A DNA stretch of 9,282 bases from Clostridia bacterium. Lineage in GTDB: Bacteria; Bacillota; Clostridia; Oscillospirales; Acutalibacteraceae. The stretch covers positions 1 through 9,282 of the forward strand of contig CAAGRQ010000189.1 in assembly GCA_900772705.1 (NCBI GenBank), given 5' to 3'. Below the pieces are notes generated by a model. That model was not told where the DNA came from. It searched no databases and saw nothing but the letters and a program-made list of their open reading frames with translations. Positions 8,045 through 9,282 of this stretch are shown here, in pieces; positions within the stretch are counted from its first letter, which is position 1, and every line of letters starts with the position of its first letter. The position numbers and the translations under genes are program-made.

Positions 8045-8057
8045 ATTAACGCACTAA
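8038..8057. promoter_or_regulatory. Candidate operator: dyad TTAG-N4-TTAA-N4-CTAA over the -10 box and start site
   Basis: The 20-base dyad has half-sites TTAG (8038-8041) and CTAA (8054-8057) centred on TTAA (8046-8049), covering the -10 hexamer and the expected transcription start. A bound repressor there would block initiation. Histidine genes in Bacillota are often controlled by TrpR-family repressors or T-boxes; the leader is too short for a T-box. The assignment is inference from position and symmetry only. A dyad with four-base arms in AT-rich DNA can arise by chance. Confidence 0.25.
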
Positions 8058-8077
8058 AGTGATACAGCGAAAGGAAA

Positions 8078-8095
8078 ATATTTCCCCGGAAATAT
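8078..8095 (+). promoter_or_regulatory. Leader hairpin upstream of hisZ
   Basis: ATATTTCC (8078-8085) and GGAAATAT (8088-8095) are perfectly complementary, forming at least 7 pairs with a four-base loop. A competing hairpin, GGAAA (8073-8077) with TTTCC (8081-8085), shares one arm. The only strong purine-rich Shine-Dalgarno-like stretch, AAGGA (8071-8075), lies just before the stem and 36 bases from the ATG. Folding could bring it closer or mask it. There is no T-run, so this is not an intrinsic terminator. A role in translation control is speculative. Confidence 0.35.
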
Positions 8096-8111
8096 CGGTA
8101 TAGACAGAATT

Positions 8112-9155
8112 ATGAAAAGATATTCAAAAATTACACCCGAGGGCAGCAGAGATTTTTTGTTTGAGGAGTGCGATAAGCGCCGCAATGTTGAGCGTGTGCT
8201 GACTCGTCTTTTTAAGGAAAATGATTACCGCAAGGTTATGACTCCGGCTATCGAATTTTTCGATGTGTTTAAGAGTGACAATACGGGAATAGAGCCTGAG
8301 GAGATGTTCAAACTGACAGACTCAAAGGGCAGGACAACTGTACTTCGCCCCGATAACACAATGCCTATTGCAAGAATGGTTGCAACCCGTTTGAGCAATG
8401 CGTCGCTACCTGTAAGACTTTATTATAATCAGTCCGTTTTTGTAAGGGCTAAGGCTCTTGCAGGCAGATTGAGCGAGGTTGCACAAAGCGGAGTGGAACT
8501 TATCGGAGACGGCAGTGAGGATGCGGATATCGAGGTTATCGAAATGGCTGTCGAAAGCCTTAAGAGATGCGACCTTAATTCTTTCAAGATAGAAATAGGA
8601 AATGCCGCTTTCTTTAATGCTATTCTTAATAAAATGGACATAAGCGATACCGAGCGTGCCGATATTATTAATTTGATTGAGGCTAAGAATTATGCCGCTC
8701 TGGGCGATATGCTCGATAGGCTCGGTGATAATGAGCAGACGAGAATTATTCGTAGACTTCCCAGACTTTTCGGCGATGCTTCCGTAATCGATGAGGCAGA
8801 AAAAATATATAACGACTCCGATGCTTCAAAGGCTTTGTCATATCTTAAAAAGGTTTATGAGCGACTTTGTGCGGCAGGACTTGAGGATTATATCATTATC
8901 GACCTCGGTTTGGTAAACCGCTCAAATTATTATACCGGCGTTATCTTCCACGGCTACGCAGAGGGTACGGGAATAACTGTTCTTTCGGGCGGTAGATATG
9001 ATAATCTTTTGGGTGAGTTCGGTATGCCGGCACCGGCTATCGGCTTTGCTGTTGAAGTGTCTGCCGTTTGCGAGGCAAAGGATGAGGTAATCAATGTAGA
9101 ACGCCCCATTCGTATCGCACTGACTAAGGGCAGAACAGATAAGATTTCAATATAA
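8112..9155 (+). CDS. hisZ: ATP phosphoribosyltransferase regulatory subunit, running into the start of HisG
   Basis: HisZ is a histidyl-tRNA synthetase paralogue that binds the short form of HisG and is needed for its activity and histidine feedback in the first step of histidine biosynthesis. The N-terminus (ITPEGSRDFLFEE) is typical and supports the ATG at 8112, although no good Shine-Dalgarno precedes it. The class II core shows LRPDNT at 78-83, SGVELIG, NYYTGVIFHGY from 272 and SGGRYDNL at 292-299. The synthetase-like fold ends at about residue 316. After a short linker, residues 331-341 read RPIRIALTKGR, which matches the usual start of HisG (Ile-Arg-Ile-Ala-Leu-x-Lys-Gly-Arg). This suggests a HisZ-HisG fusion. 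The frame stops 6 residues later at TAA 9153-9155, where ABC ATPase sequence begins in another frame. The ending is therefore probably truncated by rearrangement or misassembly and the natural C-terminus is not in the window. It has its own promoter at 8016-8044. Confidence 0.88.
   Translation: MKRYSKITPEGSRDFLFEECDKRRNVERVLTRLFKENDYRKVMTPAIEFFDVFKSDNTGIEPEEMFKLTDSKGRTTVLRPDNTMPIARMVATRLSNASLPVRLYYNQSVFVRAKALAGRLSEVAQSGVELIGDGSEDADIEVIEMAVESLKRCDLNSFKIEIGNAAFFNAILNKMDISDTERADIINLIEAKNYAALGDMLDRLGDNEQTRIIRRLPRLFGDASVIDEAEKIYNDSDASKALSYLKKVYERLCAAGLEDYIIIDLGLVNRSNYYTGVIFHGYAEGTGITVLSGGRYDNLLGEFGMPAPAIGFAVEVSAVCEAKDEVINVERPIRIALTKGRTDKISI
9102..9152 (+). pseudogene. hisG: N-terminal fragment of HisG-like ATP phosphoribosyltransferase fused in frame to hisZ
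   Basis: These 17 codons encode a stretch resembling the first beta strand and Lys-Gly-Arg loop of short-form HisG, which transfers the phosphoribosyl group of PRPP to ATP. It is in the hisZ frame, with no stop, start or ribosome binding site between them. Only this short piece is present, so the assignment rests on the RIALTKGR motif plus context. A full HisG domain would need about 190 more residues. If the junction after it is an assembly error, the real gene is an intact fusion rather than a pseudogene. Confidence 0.5.
9138..9155. other. Junction between hisZ/hisG and ABC ATPase sequences
   Basis: HisG-like coding in the hisZ frame is recognisable to about 9143-9152, while ABC ATPase coding in the next frame is recognisable from about 9142. 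The few bases in between fit both, the pattern expected of a join at a short shared sequence. The ABC frame opens after a TGA at 9121-9123 and has no ATG, GTG or TTG before its conserved residues. A chimeric contig end, a genuine deletion or rearrangement, or a frameshift are possible, the first seeming likeliest. Confidence 0.55.
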
Positions 9156-9282
9156 AAAGCGCGATGTAGATGGAAACGTAATTGCGACGGAGGAAATCTT
9201 AAAAGGTATAGATCTTACAATTAAAAAGGGCGAATTCATTGCGCTGCTTGGCAGAAATGGTTCCGGCAAGACGACGTTCTCG
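9142..9282 (+). CDS. ECF-type ABC transporter ATP-binding protein, partial at both ends
   Basis: The frame encodes Arg-Phe-Gln-Tyr near its start, then Ile-Leu-Lys-Gly-Ile-Asp-Leu-Thr-Ile-Lys-Lys-Gly-Glu, and a Walker A motif GRNGSGKTT at 9250-9276, followed by the window end. This is the beginning of an ABC ATPase. The Asp-Gly-rich insert after the Tyr and the Leu-Leu-Gly-Arg-Asn-Gly wording resemble EcfA subunits, which power energy-coupling-factor vitamin or metal importers at the cytoplasmic face of the membrane. No start codon exists in this frame upstream, so the first residues (normally about 8-10) are lost at the junction with hisZ. Walker B and signature motifs lie beyond the window. 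The EcfA subfamily call is moderate; other ABC importers are possible. Confidence 0.7.

Noticed and set aside
8051..8111. T-box riboswitch for histidine upstream of hisZ
   Set aside because: The expected leader is about 60 bases, far shorter than a T-box, and no T-box consensus or terminator is visible.
1..9282. CRISPR arrays, tRNA/rRNA genes, insertion sequences or long direct repeats
   Set aside because: None seen; the window is almost entirely filled by recognisable coding sequence. Short dispersed similarities reflect codon bias.

Overview
The window looks like a piece of a low-to-moderate GC Clostridia chromosome (Bacillota, perhaps an Oscillospirales/Ruminococcaceae-type gut anaerobe). 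The evidence is the Gram-positive replicative polymerase PolC, AGGAGG-like ribosome binding sites, and the gene order cdsA-dxr-rseP-ispG-polC. In many Clostridia this block sits downstream of frr-uppS. The taxonomic placement is inferred from gene content and order only.

Layout. Positions 75-8004 are one tight, co-directional operon of five housekeeping genes: cdsA (CDP-diacylglycerol synthase), dxr and ispG (two MEP-pathway isoprenoid enzymes), rseP (site-2 intramembrane protease) and polC (DNA polymerase III alpha). Two of the junctions are one-base TAATG stop/start overlaps (dxr/rseP and ispG/polC), and the other two gaps are 4 and 11 bases, so the unit is probably co-transcribed and partly translationally coupled. 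After a 107-base gap with a good sigma-A-type promoter comes hisZ, the regulatory subunit of ATP phosphoribosyltransferase. Its reading frame runs directly into what looks like the first residues of HisG. The last ~140 bases are the start of an ECF-type ABC ATPase gene with no start codon, abutting the hisZ/hisG frame out of phase.

The most notable feature is PolC. At 1277 residues it is about 160 shorter than a typical PolC, and the DEDDh 3'-5' proofreading exonuclease normally inserted in the PHP domain is cleanly absent. The PHP domain itself appears to keep all nine metal-ligand positions expected of a catalytically active PHP. This suggests proofreading by the PHP domain or by a separate exonuclease.

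Both window ends are suspicious. At the left, cdsA lacks the usual N-terminal Met-Lys-x-Arg start and an in-frame stop lies just upstream. At the right, two unrelated partial genes are joined at a short ambiguous stretch. Either rearrangement or contig-end misassembly could explain this. I found no RNA genes, CRISPR arrays, insertion sequences or obvious long repeats. Apart from the PolC architecture and the hisZ-hisG arrangement, the region is ordinary core metabolism and replication.
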